DNA from: Aphelocoma coerulescens
Taxonomy: Eukaryota > Chordata > Aves > Passeriformes > Corvidae
Direction of reading: 5' to 3'
Length of the DNA: 64,000 nt
Assembly: GCF_041296385.1 (NCBI RefSeq)
Contig: NC_091019.1
Location: forward strand, 8,951,264 to 9,015,263
Made by a program: the position numbers and the translations under genes
The notes under the pieces: model-generated
Databases searched by the model: none
What the model was told of the DNA's origin: nothing
Seen by the model: only the letters and a program-made list of their open reading frames with translations
Part shown: positions 41,452 through 53,011 of the stretch, one piece after another
How positions within the stretch are numbered: the first letter of the stretch is position 1
Layout: each line of letters begins with the position of its first letter

Positions 41452-42821
41452 TGTCATGGGTTAGCAAGCATAGTCCCGGAAGTGATGTTCTTGCAAAGGG
41501 GTGTTTACAGCTTCCTCTGTGAGCTGATAAGAGCCTATCAGCTGGCCAGTTTGAATATGGACAATTCTTTAAGCCACTTAAAGTTGTGATCGCCTCTGTG
41601 ATACACACTTAAGAATAGACAAAGCCCAGGCAGAGCTCTCTCTCGTTTCCGGTGCTGGGACAGGTGGCTGTGGGCCCCGTGCAGGGGCTGGCAGGCCGGG
41701 CCAGGCCAGGCCGGGCTGGGCCACAGCCAGCCTGGGGCCAATGGGCCCTGTTCCACCCGTGGAACCCCCCACAGCCCTGCTATGTGCAGCCAGAGTGGCC
41801 CAGCTCTCCCTCTCCCCACTGAGGCCAAGATTCAGCTGAAGCTGCCCTGCTGTCTGGCAAAAGATCATGTGACCAACAGTGATAAGCAAAATTCCAGCTG
41901 CAAGGCCCAGGTGAGATTAACCCTTTTAGTGCTATGAAGAGTTGAAAACCTGAGGGAAAAGAAAGAGGAGATGCTTAAAGCTGAAATTCTGTTGTAAAGC
42001 TATGATGTATCAGAGTAACCCGTTGTAATTTCATGAAGGCATGGGGGGGTGGAGTGTTCAACTTGTGAGCAAAAGCACCTGCGCTGAGATAGGCAGATGC
42101 TGCCGCAGCTGTAATTTCATGAGAAGTTTGAACAGGGAGAGATGGAAGCGATGAGGACTTTTGCTCCTCTCGGGAAAAGGAGAAGACCTCAGTTCCTGGA
42201 GATGCTCCCAGAGATAGTCCTAGAGATGAAGATGAGGAGGACCCTTTGCTCCCAGGGAAGGAGAAGGGCCTCTGTTCTTAGAGATGAAATGCTCCCAGAG
42301 ATGGGTAAAGAGAACTTTTGTTTCTGAACGGCTCAACCTTAAAATTGTACCCCAGTAATTCAAGAGTAGACTGCTCAAAAGCAGTTGTGGGAAAAGCTGC
42401 AAGTCGGGGGAAGGGACTCACATGCGAGCAGAGAACCAACCCAGGCGGCTGTCTCGTTGTGATAATGTTTTCATAGCATGGACAAGAGAGACTCCTCTTC
42501 CTAAATGGACTGAACAAGGTTATTATGGAAGTGGTAAACAATCTGAACAACTTAAGGGTTGTCTTTTTACATTGTCAGTGGGAGAAGGGAGAAAGGTGGG
42601 GGGGGGGGGGGGGGGAGGAGAAGTGTTCTGAAGGTGTGGTATGATTTTTTTTTTTTCTTTTAGGTCTGTTAATAAATTTCTTTATATTCTTTCAAGTTTG
42701 GTGCCTGCTTTGCATTTCTCCTAATTCTTATCTCACAGAAGGTAAACAGCAATGAGTATTTTGGACCAAACCACTACACAAAATTGGTGTTTCTGCCCGG
42801 TTACAAACCGAACCTGCTACA
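41452..42821 (+). mobile_element. Solo LTR of an endogenous retrovirus, copy B
   Basis: A 1370-bp sibling of copy A begins TGTCATGGGTTAGCAAGCAT and ends CTGCTACA, with perfect 5-bp duplications (ACATA). AATAAA lies at 42671..42676. It is longer than copy A mainly through extra GC-rich sequence around 41660..41770 and an extra purine-rich piece around 42275..42320. It carries an 18-G run (42598..42615) where copy A has six G. No internal retroviral genes flank it. It lies in intron 1, antisense to LGR4. Confidence 0.9.
42598..42615 (+). repeat. Poly-G run in LTR copy B
   Basis: Eighteen consecutive G, capable of forming a G-quadruplex and likely unstable in length. Copy A has six G at the same place. 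Confidence 0.85.
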
Positions 42822-42826
42822 ACATA

Positions 42827-45800
42827 CCAGCTTTATTTGGAACAGAAGTGAATTAATCTGGGCCTGATTCTGAAAGAAAAGCTCTTAGACATATTTATAG
42901 AGAGGACAGTATTTATACAGTAACACCAAGATCTTTGTCTCCTCTGTGTGAACTCCTGTGACAACCATCACTGCATGCAATTCTGCATCAATGAAACCAG
43001 TTGCCCACCTACCAGCAAAGGAAACACCGACGGCTACCTCCACTTTTTCAGCAGCATTTTGCCGGGCAAGCTAGTGGTGGGACTGCAGTGAGAACCAAGA
43101 TCACATGACCAGAAATCTCTTTTCAGACCAAAGTTTGACAACATCTTATCAGAAACTGCAACAGTACCTGAAAGGTAGATATGAAAAACTACAGAAGAGT
43201 ATTTCTCTGTAGCAAAATCCTAGGTCACTGTTGAAGCAGATGGTGAATCTACCAGGTGGAGAGGATGGCCAGGGACCTCTAATCTGTGACATACTGTTGA
43301 TACCTCTGTAAGCAAAGGTCTTGTAACATTTAAAACTCTGTTGTTTCAATTTACAGGTTTCTTCAAATAGGAATGGCTGCTTCTGCTCTTATGTACCTTC
43401 TCCTACCTTTGTCTCCTATTTCCAGGATCATACAAATCTAATTCTTCCTCAAGCTATTTTTGACCTTCTGCTTCTTCCATAAAAAGACCCAAAACCACAG
43501 CTTGGCAGCACAGACCTGCTGCCTGAAACACATTCACCCCTTAATAGAGTAACTGCTGGCAATGAAGTTCCATGTAGCCATGCTGAAGTGAACCAGTCCC
43601 ATCCATTTCACTCCCTTGTTTGTTTGTAAAACAAGGAGCGGGCAAACCCAGGCTGTTGGCAAATCCCCCAGAACATAAACAGAACATCAGCTCCTACCCA
43701 TTCCCAACAAGAGGCTCATCTTTAGGAACGAGCTTTTAGGAAAAGCGCAAGGGCAGCTGAGAGGAAGATCTCTGACATTCAGAGATACTCACAGAGCCAC
43801 GCAGCTCTCTAAAATGTGATATGGGTGCTCAGCCCTTTGGAAATCTAGGCCAGTAATTTTCTCTGGGTAAATAAGAGTTTGTGTTCTGCAAAAATTGCTG
43901 GCTTAGATGTAGAATACAAAACAAACAAAGATCCTTGCAGAGGAGTTTTTTTTGGTTTTGTTTTGTTTTTCAGTCCTTATATTACAGCTTCCATATTTTC
44001 CCTCTCAAGTAGACAGTTACTACCAAATTCCTCTCAAGAACTGAAAAGGTAACTATTTACTAGCATAAACTTGCTTACACTAAAGTCCAACTTTTTTCCA
44101 TGCTGCAGACTTATCTTAGTATTTATTCCCCAAAATCACACTTACAAGCCTCTGCCAGTAAGCATCAAATGAGAAATTACACATTGCTGATACAAATGAG
44201 CTCAGTGTACAAAATAAATTCCAAATACCTGAGAATTACATGCTATGGCAGAGTGTTGGGGTTTTTGGGGGGAGGGATAAAAGGTAAAGAGAAAATCACC
44301 AAATTCGATACCAACAAAAACATAAAAAGGCAAAAATATTTAATAAAACTTTGGAACACCAACAGCTTCACTTCGTGTATACTACCTAAAAGCATCTACT
44401 TTTTTACAAGACTGACAGATAAACTGGCCAGCTTAAAATGAAGATAAAGACTCCAATCCTTGGGTAATATATGCTGGAAAGACTGTTGCTGGAATCACTG
44501 AATGTTGCCTCCTGTCCATGGGATTTCATGGGCCTGTATAAATGTAACAACATTACTGCTGACTTATAGGAATATTCAAATTGAAACGACATGATCGTGT
44601 CTTTCTAAAAGAAGCATGGAATTATTACTTGCCATCACATCACTGGTATGTAGCACAGGCAAGTGAAAAACTAAATTATTTACCTGTAAAACCTTCAAAC
44701 CTCTAATTAGAAAAGGCTTTTCTATCTCAGGAGAATTGCAGTTACACTACATTTTGCAGACTCAAGGTCACATCTGGACATCTTCACTTTTCACCATAAC
44801 AACTCTACTAGACAGCATTAACAAAACTCAGCCAGGTCCTTACTGTACTTAGAGATATTTAGCATACTGCTATGGTCAGATTTCTATCTTTGTACCAGAT
44901 GTATGAGAAAAAGACACCTCACACCTCCCTACTACATTTTATCACCATTCTACAAAAAAATAACAGTGATAGATGAAAAGACAAAAAAAATGGGCAAGGT
45001 CTGCTCAATCCAAACAGAACCATATCATTTTGCCATTTATACATAAATGGAGCAAGGTATCTCACTCAATTGTGAGAGCATGTAGGTACTTGCAGATAGC
45101 ATGTATACCCGAATACAGATTGCCAATTCTCTGTGGTTGCTGAAGCAACCTGTAGTATGAAACAAGTGAAAAAAGTATCTCAACTGCCACATCTTGACCT
45201 TATAAAGCTAGTGCATAACAGCACACAGAAAGACAGCACTATTAGGTTAAATAAGCAATAAAACCCAAAAGATCAAGATAACAATTTCATCTGAAGGTCT
45301 ATCACCTAGTCTAGGGCAGCCAGAGCTCCCAAGCCCCTGTGCCTTTCACAACTCAAAGAAAATAAAATTAAAGCAAGGGACCCTACTGTTCTCTGAAAAT
45401 ACATACAAGAAGTACTAGAATGAAAACTATCTGTACTGTTTTCTTATTTCAAGTGCCTAAAATATAATAGTAGGCACTGAGAAGGGGCTATATTCCTCAT
45501 GGTTGTCAGGCAAGACCTAAACCAGCAAGGCCCATGGAAGATCTCTCCAAAAGTAATTATCTAGAATTACTTGCTTTTAATCTCCTTTACAAGAGTCATA
45601 CAAGTATTAAACCCTCCAAACTGGAATTTGAGTTCTCAAACTGACATCCATGAGAAGCACAAGCACATGTATGCCCTATTACAATTACCTCTCACTGGCA
45701 TGAAATTTTCTAGAACATGGCAAGTGAAACATCATAGCAAAAATCAGGAGCATACAGCATTGAAAAAAACCCAAACAAAAACCATTTTCGTATTCTAGCA

Positions 45801-48540
45801 CAGGCACCACTTGTACAGATGACAGTTATTTTGCAACCAAGCAAACTGAACCCTCATAAACAGAAAAACAGGCAGACGGTAATTAATAGTTACATAAACA
45901 CCTACCTAAATTATACAGAACAAACGGTTGCCTACAGTGAAAGTATCAAGCAATTATCCGTGTCATCCCAACTCCCTCTGAGTTCCTCTCCATCCATCCC
46001 ATCCCCCCAAAAAGTTTGGATCTAGTGCTGTCACCTCTCTTTTGTGAGCACTTATACATCTCCCAATAATCTCTTCACTGAGATGACTGCAGTTGGGACA
46101 AAATACTCACCTTTATTCAAATTCCACCTCTCAAAGTTCACCAATGACTCAAAAGTAGTGACCAGATACTACATCTTTTCAAGCTGCTCGGTCTGATACA
46201 ATTACCCTCAGAAGACCTCAACGTACTTTGGTAATCATATAACTCCCCACTACCACTCCAGCCCCTCTCTCCCTGCTTTCAAACCACCACAGTAAGCAAG
46301 AAATGAGCAGAAGATTAGTCAAAAGCTGAGTAAACAGAAATAAGGAATGTGAAAGGTATTCTGTAAGGATATGCCTTTAAGGCTCTAAGAGAAACTTCTG
46401 CCTGATCATTCATGGCAGCACCTTGGAAGTTAGGCTAAATTAGACTTAATACAAAGAAATTAAGATTCCAGGAAAACAGAACTAGTAAAAATTAAATACC
46501 AACTTCCTTCCATAATTCTCAACTGCCTTGGAACTCATTCACTACCAACTTTAATTGTGAGCAATTTTTCTTCAGTTGCTCCTTCCTGGCCAAAGCAAAA
46601 AACTAGGTATAGCTTTGCTTTAGTATTACAGAACATCACCTCTAACACTTTCAGCCACCTCTATGCTACAGGCTCTCTGCTGCCATGGCTATAATTAAAA
46701 AAAACCCTGTAGTAATGCTAAGGGGCTTTCCTGACATCATTAAGGTGCCTGACATAGAGCACAGAAAAGCTTTCTTCTCTTCACATGGCTAAGGTGCTTT
46801 GCCATGAGACAAACATGTCAGGTAGGGGTGTGATTTTATTTTCATGTCTTCTTCCTCCACACAAACCAACTCAGCATCTCTGGCAAAACTATGCATTGCC
46901 CAGTTCAAGCAGGTCAGAAGTGAGTTCTTTACTGCCTCCAAAACTGTCTTCTACATATCCTAAACTTCTAGTGGCCTCACTACAAGAGAGACTAGTTAAG
47001 CTCAGAAGTACCAAGAAGTCATCAAGTTTTTCTCCTTCTGTAAATAAGGAAGCAGGAAGTATACACAAATGGGGATCAAGAGTGTCCTCCACTGCTACAG
47101 AATCAAATAGATTCTTCTCAAATTCAACAAAGTTTCTAATCAAGCTTAAAGAGCATAAAATCAAAAGCTACAAAAACTCATTCCAAAGCACACTGAAGTG
47201 TGTGCAGGTCTCCTCTCACTTTCGCCATGTCACATTGGCTGTGTGAAATTTACCTGCACAGTAAGGAGAAACTTATAAACTGAAACTCTTTGGCAGCCTT
47301 ATCTCTCATGGGTGTTGGCTATGGCAACTTGTGCCCATTAGACAACGAATGTTGTGTTGCAGACACTCAGGGATGTACCAGCCCATTTTATAAGACAGCC
47401 AGACAATGTAGTAGCCATAAAACCTTATGCTTAAATGCAGCTTTTACCAGAGAGGCTTCAAGCATTTTATTAATTTGGGTAACTTCCCTGTTTTATCTGT
47501 GGAGAAAAGAGAAGCCTGTTTACCAGTAAGTCCAAGGGGTCATGACGGCACTCAGAAACCACCATTTCCGCCACAGGAAAAACACCACAAAGTGAGGTCC
47601 CACTAACACCTTATAAGCACAAAAAAAAAAAAAAAAAAGGAAAAGGAAAAACACAGGTAACAACTGAGACCTGCAACTCCTACCATTCATCAAATACTAC
47701 CCAAGAAAAAAGGCCCAGTAATCTTTCTCCACCCAGTTTGAACAACTAAAAGAAACAATCCAAATATGTAGGAGAAATTGGAAACCTCCTCACTAAACAA
47801 AATATCCAGTAACTAAGAATCAGACTCCCTTTGCATATTAAGTGTAGGCAAACAAACAGAAAGAAAATAAGTGCAATTTTCGAAGGCATACACCACTGTT
47901 GTATTCTGACAAAACAGCAATTCAGTACCGATCTGAAACCATGCACCATCATTTGCCGTAGTGTGCTGTATTATATGTTGTAAACACGGCAAAGCTTTAG
48001 TAATACCAGACTTGACCACTGGCCCATACTAGACCTTGCTCCACCCTGTGAAATCTGCGCTGAGAAGTGGGGCAAGACTGACAAGTTTTATTGCGAAACT
48101 TAACAGGTTTGTGGATTAGCAAAGCTACCGTATTGAAAGCTGCAAATCTCTCCTCGGTCATGTCTCTGCAGAACAGGGCTCATTCCTCAATTAAAATCTT
48201 AATAATAAAGTTACCAAAACGCCACACAAGATCTACCAGCTTCTGCCTACTTTACAACACTATCATAGAATATGGGATAAAAATGTTTTAAGAGTTTATA
48301 TTTTTCTTCATTCACAAGCAAAACTCGAGAAACTTTTGATGTTTACTTATGCTGGTTTTTTTCAAGGTTGCCCTGAGCTTTACCATAGTGAGAGATTTTG
48401 TAGAAGCGAAGGCACCTTATTTAAACAGACTTATTTCGGACTGAAAATGCCTTGACTTTTGGGAGAAAACTGGCTAGCCTGACAACTGGTTGCTGGAGGA
48501 AAAACTAGGAGAAAGGCGATTCAGGGCGAGGACATCACGC
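42827..48540. other. Intron 1 stretch next to the promoter
   Basis: AT-rich intronic sequence between the second solo LTR and the CpG island. It has an A-run at about 47621..47638. The open frame 46785..47246 (plus) is serine- and lysine-rich without recognisable motifs. No repeat family is identified. Confidence 0.6.
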
Positions 48541-48945
48541 TGAGGCACGCATATATGAGGGCAGCAGCTCCCCCCCGGCTCAGGACGGCACCGGGATTGA
48601 CTCGGGCCCCACCAAACCCCCCACAAGACCTCCCCTTTCGCTGCCACAGGACCCGAGCAGCTTCCTCCCGGCCTTTTAAACCTCCGACGCCGATTCCTTC
48701 GGGGTCGGCCGGCTCACGTTCATCCGCCGGAACCCCGGGGTGCCGCCTCAGGCCCTGCCAACCTCACCTGCCCTAGCGGGGCCGGGCCCCGCGTGCGGCC
48801 CGGAAGCCCCACCGCGGGAGCGCGGCGGCCCCCGCAGCAACAACAACCACATACACACTCAATTGTCGGGGGTACCCGCCGCACGTACCTCCCCGCCGCG
48901 GCTACCTGCCCGCCCGTCCCCAGCCCGGCCCACGCCCCGACTCAC

Positions 48946-49130
48946 AGGGCGTGCGTGAAGGCGCTGAGTCCCGGAGGCACGGCCACAAGCCCCCGCCCGG
49001 AGCAGTCCACGCCGCGGTCGCCGTCGCAGCTGCAAGGGGCCGGGCAGGGCGGGGGGGACGCTCCGCCGCTGTGTCCGGCCCAGCTCCCCAGGCCCCAGGC
49101 GACGAGGCCAAACAGAGCAAGGCACCGCAT
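48946..49130 (-). CDS. LGR4: LGR4 exon 1 coding part (signal peptide and LRR N-cap)
   Basis: This is the first coding exon of LGR4, a plasma-membrane receptor with a leucine-rich ectodomain that binds R-spondins and potentiates Wnt signalling. It encodes residues 1-61 plus two bases of codon 62. Visible parts are a hydrophobic signal peptide (MRCLALFGLVAWGLG, about residues 1-20) and an LRR N-cap with the CPAPCSCDGDRGVDCSG cysteine pattern. It ends in AVPPGLSAFTHAL, which matches the family ending AVPxGLSAFTxAL. The length equals that I recall for human LGR4 exon 1 (62 residues to this junction). The ATG has G at -3. The exon ends CT|GTGAGT, a consensus donor in phase 2. The frame runs into a stop two bases past the junction, as expected for an intron. 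The 5'UTR start cannot be fixed from sequence alone. LGR5 and LGR6 are the alternatives, but the N-cap wording and the next two exons fit LGR4. Confidence 0.95.
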
Positions 49131-49587
49131 CGCCGACCCCGCTGGCCGCCCAGCCCCCCCCGGCCCGGCTCGGCTCGGCCCGGCCTGCGGCTCTCCGCTG
49201 GCGCTCTCCGCGCACCGAGCCTCGCCGGCTGCCGGGAAAACGTATAAGAACCCACCAAAAACAACAACGACAAAAAAAAAATCAAAATAAAGAGACTCCT
49301 CCGTCCGGCGTGGCTCTGGGGCTGCCTTAGCGGGAAGTCAGCCCTCCGCCGCCCGCCTCCCCCGTGCACAGACCGCAGCGCTGCTCGCCACCGCTCATCT
49401 CAACCCCGCAGGCAGCGCGAGGAGCAGGCCGTAGCGGTCCCGGGCCGTGCGCCCCGGTCCCTCGGCGGCCCGGCTCCGGGGCTGCGCTCGACGCACCCGC
49501 CCCTCCCAGACCTCGGTCCTACAGCCGCGGCTGTTCCGCGCCCAGGGCAGAGGTGCGTATGCTAATGAGGCAGCCGCACCCGCGCTT

Positions 49588-49595
49588 CCATTGGT
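49588..49595 (-). promoter_or_regulatory. CCAAT box in the LGR4 promoter
   Basis: CCATTGGT on the plus strand reads ACCAATGG on the LGR4 strand, a full NF-Y-type CCAAT core. It lies about 460 bp upstream of the start codon, between two octamer-like motifs. NF-Y binding is inferred from the motif. Confidence 0.55.
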
Positions 49596-49657
49596 GCAGA
49601 GCTGGCGCGGGGTGGTGAATATGCAAAACAGAGCTCGGCCGCAACCAACGGACGCGA

Positions 49658-49667
49658 GGGGCGGGGC
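49658..49667. promoter_or_regulatory. GC box (SP/KLF type)
   Basis: GGGGCGGGGC is an exact SP1/KLF consensus in the upstream part of the CpG island, about 530 bp before the LGR4 start codon and 63 bp from the CCAAT box. Confidence 0.5.
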
Positions 49668-49999
49668 CGATGGCGGGGCAGCCCCTCCTTCCCCGCGCTG
49701 CCGCCGCACCGCCGGGGCCGCTCCCCGGACGCCGCCTGGACCTCCGGGACCCCAGGCCCCTCGTCTCGGTACCCACGGAAACGTGACGGAATGAGCCGAG
49801 CAGCCGCGGGGCCGGGGCTAGGCTGGCCTGTAAATGAGGGCAGCGCCGTGCCCCGTGACCTCAGGACAGCATTTCCAGCTACAGCATTGCCGCAGCAGGG
49901 GCGTGCGAGTGCCTGGGCCCGCATCCCCTAGCAGCCGGCAGGCACCGGTACCAACAAGGCCCCAACAATGCAGCGGGAGGAGATAAAGGCAGCCCCGTT

Positions 50000-52900
50000 C
50001 GCGGTCCGGTACTAGAGGATTACAGCTGGCATGGCACATCCATCCTCTGGTAACAAGGACAGGGGGCCATGCCGTCCTTCTACCTCAGGGACACAAAAGC
50101 GTTTCACACTACTGTTCCCAAAGCAGCAGAGACTGCAGCACAAGCTCTTCTCAAAACCGGTTTGCTTTTAAAGAACTGTTTCCTTCCCACACAAAACACT
50201 GCCGTGGTACCTGGCTTTTATACAACTCATACATCTCAACCAAACCTGTGCCCATCTGGGTCCTCTTCTCCTAACCACCTTAAAAAAGAGTACTAAATAA
50301 AACTGAAATCCTCTCTGTCCTTGTCATTAGTTCCCTGCATCACCCAAGTGTTTTTTTAGTGCTTTCTTTTGGATGCTTCTAATCTGCAGCCACCACCAGG
50401 AATAAGCCTGCTGCATTATCTTAGCTCACTCATGCACCATGCTCCTCCACGCAATCACCAAATCTCACTGGGGATGTCACAGCAGCACTTGGATAACCAG
50501 CTGGGACCTGTCACTGTTGGCCTGCTCTGGTCCAGACCCCATAACATGTTCTGAGCCAGCAGATCTGGCTGAAGAAAGCACTGCAAAGGCACCGAATCTT
50601 GTCCTGGTACACACTCACACCACCTATTTTACATGTCTCATTTGGATGCTCTGAACTTGCCTGGGGAGTTGCCTGCCCAGCTGCACTGCCAGCAGAGCCT
50701 GAGTCACACCCAGGCAGGTGTCTCTGCAGCCCAACCTAAACTGCACAAACACCCGCAGAGCCCACTACAGACCTACAAAGGCAGGCAGGTACCCTTCTGT
50801 CCATTCTGTGGATAAATGACAGAGAAGCACAAAAAGTGGTCAGTGGCTGACAACCTGCCTATGCCACAGCAGGGAAATGGGATGAACAACACCAACATGT
50901 ATACACAGAGCTCCACCGACTTCCCTAAAGCCAGGAGTAGATTTGCAGTGGAAACTGAGCCCTTAATCCAAAGTAAAAGCAACTGTGCAAGGGTGTCACA
51001 TGGCCTGGTGACAATTACTTCAAGTTCCTGCAATTGCATATGAAAAATTCAAAATACCTGCAAATATATGGTAAGGCAAACAGGTCAGGGATGAGGCAGG
51101 CCTGCTTCCAGCAGACACACAGTGAAGAGACAGTGTTCATAGCAACCCTGGCCTGGCACTGGTGCTCTGATCATGTGCAGGTCAGTCAGAAGTTGAGGAG
51201 CTCATACCTTGCACTTCACCTTCCAAGGACTCTCTGTAACAACACTGACATCCCAGAGGGCACCCCATGCCAGGCTGAGGTCTGTGCTAATCACACCTTT
51301 CTTGAGCTGACAGAGGTGGGGGGGGGAAAGCAAAAGTCTTTGCTTAAAAATAGTCATTTCGTGAAAATTAAAAATCAGGCATGCAAATAGTGGAGACCTG
51401 AAGATTTAAAATCATCTCTGCCCAAGAAAGTACAGTGCACAGTGAGGACCCTAGAAATATAGATCCTCTAGCCACCACCATCTCTATCGCCTACATTTCT
51501 CCTCATCATTTTTCAACTTTTAACTCCCTTCTAAATGTGTTAACATTATTTTATCTAGTTGCAAAAAATGTTATTTTCTTGCATTTAGGAATTTGTTTCC
51601 TGATGCACTGATTTTATATTAACATCATCACTTACCAGTGCAAAAGTAAGGTCATTTTAATAACAGGCTATGTGCTTGTCCTGTTGTGAGACATATGAAG
51701 TTCTCAAAGTTGAATCTACCAACATATGCTAAAACTTTGCCATATAAATACAGACACATATGGTTATCTTTTGTCCTCCCCAGCTGATCTTGGCAGGGAA
51801 ATGCTGTTGTCAAAGCCATATTGTTCTAAGAAATGTCAGGGTCAAAGACACCATGCATTCATGTCATTCTCTGTGCCTGTGCTCAAGGATAGCAGTGGAG
51901 GACCAGCAACCAGAATAGAAGGGGAAAATATTTAAAGGAGTTCTCTCAACTTACTTCAACAAAACAGGTCCAAACCGATCCCCATAAGAAAAAGTGACCT
52001 TTTTCTTCTACTACTGGCAAAGAAAAATAACAAAGCAGTTATACTCACTCTGCAAATAGTCTCACTTCGCTAACCAAAGATAATGGGAGCAGAAATGGCC
52101 CTCAGTGCCTGCTTGGATTTTGGAAGACAAATAGTAGCATGGAGGTTACTTTGTACAGCAGCAGTGGCACCCTATAATGCCCACAGAAGTTCTCTGGACA
52201 AAAGGACAAAAGATCCCTAGTAAAAGCAGAATAGCAGAGCTTTTATTTTCTTCATGCTTTGAAACACTGGAATAGTCTAGCTTTTCCTCTCAATCCTTGC
52301 CTGATTTCAAGCTTTCTGTTTCTTTTACCAGCTTTACTTCAGATGTTTTATCCTTAGTGCAGCTCTCTGAAGTCTCCATATTTGAAACTCCTGTCTTAGG
52401 AGCAATCCACTTCCCCTTTTTATTCAGTCAATACTGCTTTGCTGCTTCCAGTTAGTCCGTAACTCATCCTGGCAAATTAATACTTTCCTTAGTTTTTCAA
52501 CCTTCGCCTCTCCCTTGCTCGTACTGATGGATCACTGTTCTCTCCTCTCCATCAGCAACTCGCATTTCTCTCACTTTCTTCTTGGGCAGACACCTATTAG
52601 CAGGTATTTATTTGGTTTATTTTCCTTGATAAATAAAACCCTAACATTTTCTGTGAATCTGGCTTATTTATGTAACAAGGATCTACCTGCTAAGATGTTT
52701 TAAACTGAAAAAATATGGCCATATTTTACTACATTATCTATTTAGCTAAAAATTATACCATGGACTTTGAATTTATCATAGTTTAAAAATCTAGTCTGAA
52801 GCAATCCTTAATATCACAAATTCCAAGAAGCATCCTCCAAAATACAGCATAAGGCAGCAATTAGCTTATTTAATAAAAAAAATAACTGCAAAAGAGAGAA

Positions 52901-53006
52901 AAATCCTGAGGTGTGCTGTAAACCAGGTGAAGAAGATGAGGGTCAAACAATCAAGTCAATTAAAAAAATAGATAAAAATAGCTCATTTTGGTTGAGCTGA
53001 GGAGAA
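50000..53006. other. Intergenic stretch upstream of LGR4
   Basis: DNA of moderate GC that becomes AT-rich towards the right, with no recognised gene. Open frames up to 118 codons (51034..51390 plus) have no family features. A weak MIR-like scrap lies near 50790. A promoter-divergent non-coding transcript is possible but nothing in the sequence proves it. Confidence 0.6.
50790..50885 (+). repeat. Possible MIR-like remnant
   Basis: ACAGAGAAGCACAAAAAGTG and, further on, CAACCTGCCTATGCCACAGC resemble the section of MIR that reads 'cacagagaggttaagtg...cttgcccaaggtcacacagc'. The match is short and weak. Confidence 0.25.
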
Positions 53007-53011
53007 ACTAT

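Larger units (their letters stand above)
14723..48945 (-). other. LGR4 intron 1 (about 34.2 kb)
   Basis: This long first intron separates the signal-peptide exon from the LRR exons, with a GTGAGT donor at its right end and a TTTTCCAG acceptor at its left end. It is mostly AT-rich unique sequence. It hosts two related solo LTRs, two clear CR1 3' fragments, a probable ancient amniote repeat, several simple repeats and a CpG-rich patch (25255..25640). I found no additional LGR4-like exon and no independent gene. Open frames of about 150 codons at 37491..37952 (minus) and 46785..47246 (plus) show no family resemblance. Confidence 0.85.
48540..49990 (-). promoter_or_regulatory. CpG-island promoter of LGR4
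   Basis: A sharply bounded GC- and CpG-rich block surrounds the LGR4 start codon, unlike the AT-rich DNA on both sides. It holds a perfect GC box (GGGGCGGGGC at 49658..49667), an inverted CCAAT box (CCATTGGT at 49588..49595) and two octamer-like POU motifs (ATGCTAAT at 49559..49566 and ATGCAAAA at 49621..49628). These lie 430-540 bp upstream of the ATG on the gene's strand. There is no obvious TATA box at a fixed distance, so dispersed initiation is likely. The long open frames on both strands here are a by-product of GC richness. The transcription start is inferred, not seen. Confidence 0.8.

Noticed and set aside
29530..42821. Copies A and B as the two LTRs of one provirus
   Set aside because: Each copy has its own different perfect target duplication, the 10.6 kb between them has no retroviral coding, and it contains unrelated intronic DNA and CR1 tails.
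46785..47246. 153-codon open frame on the plus strand
   Set aside because: No recognisable domain, low-complexity serine/lysine-rich composition, no promoter or splice context, and an open frame on the other strand over the same DNA. Treated as chance within intron 1.
48793..49709. Several long overlapping open frames on both strands
   Set aside because: They are by-products of the GC-rich CpG island. Only the frame starting at 49130 (minus) encodes the LGR4 signal peptide and N-cap.
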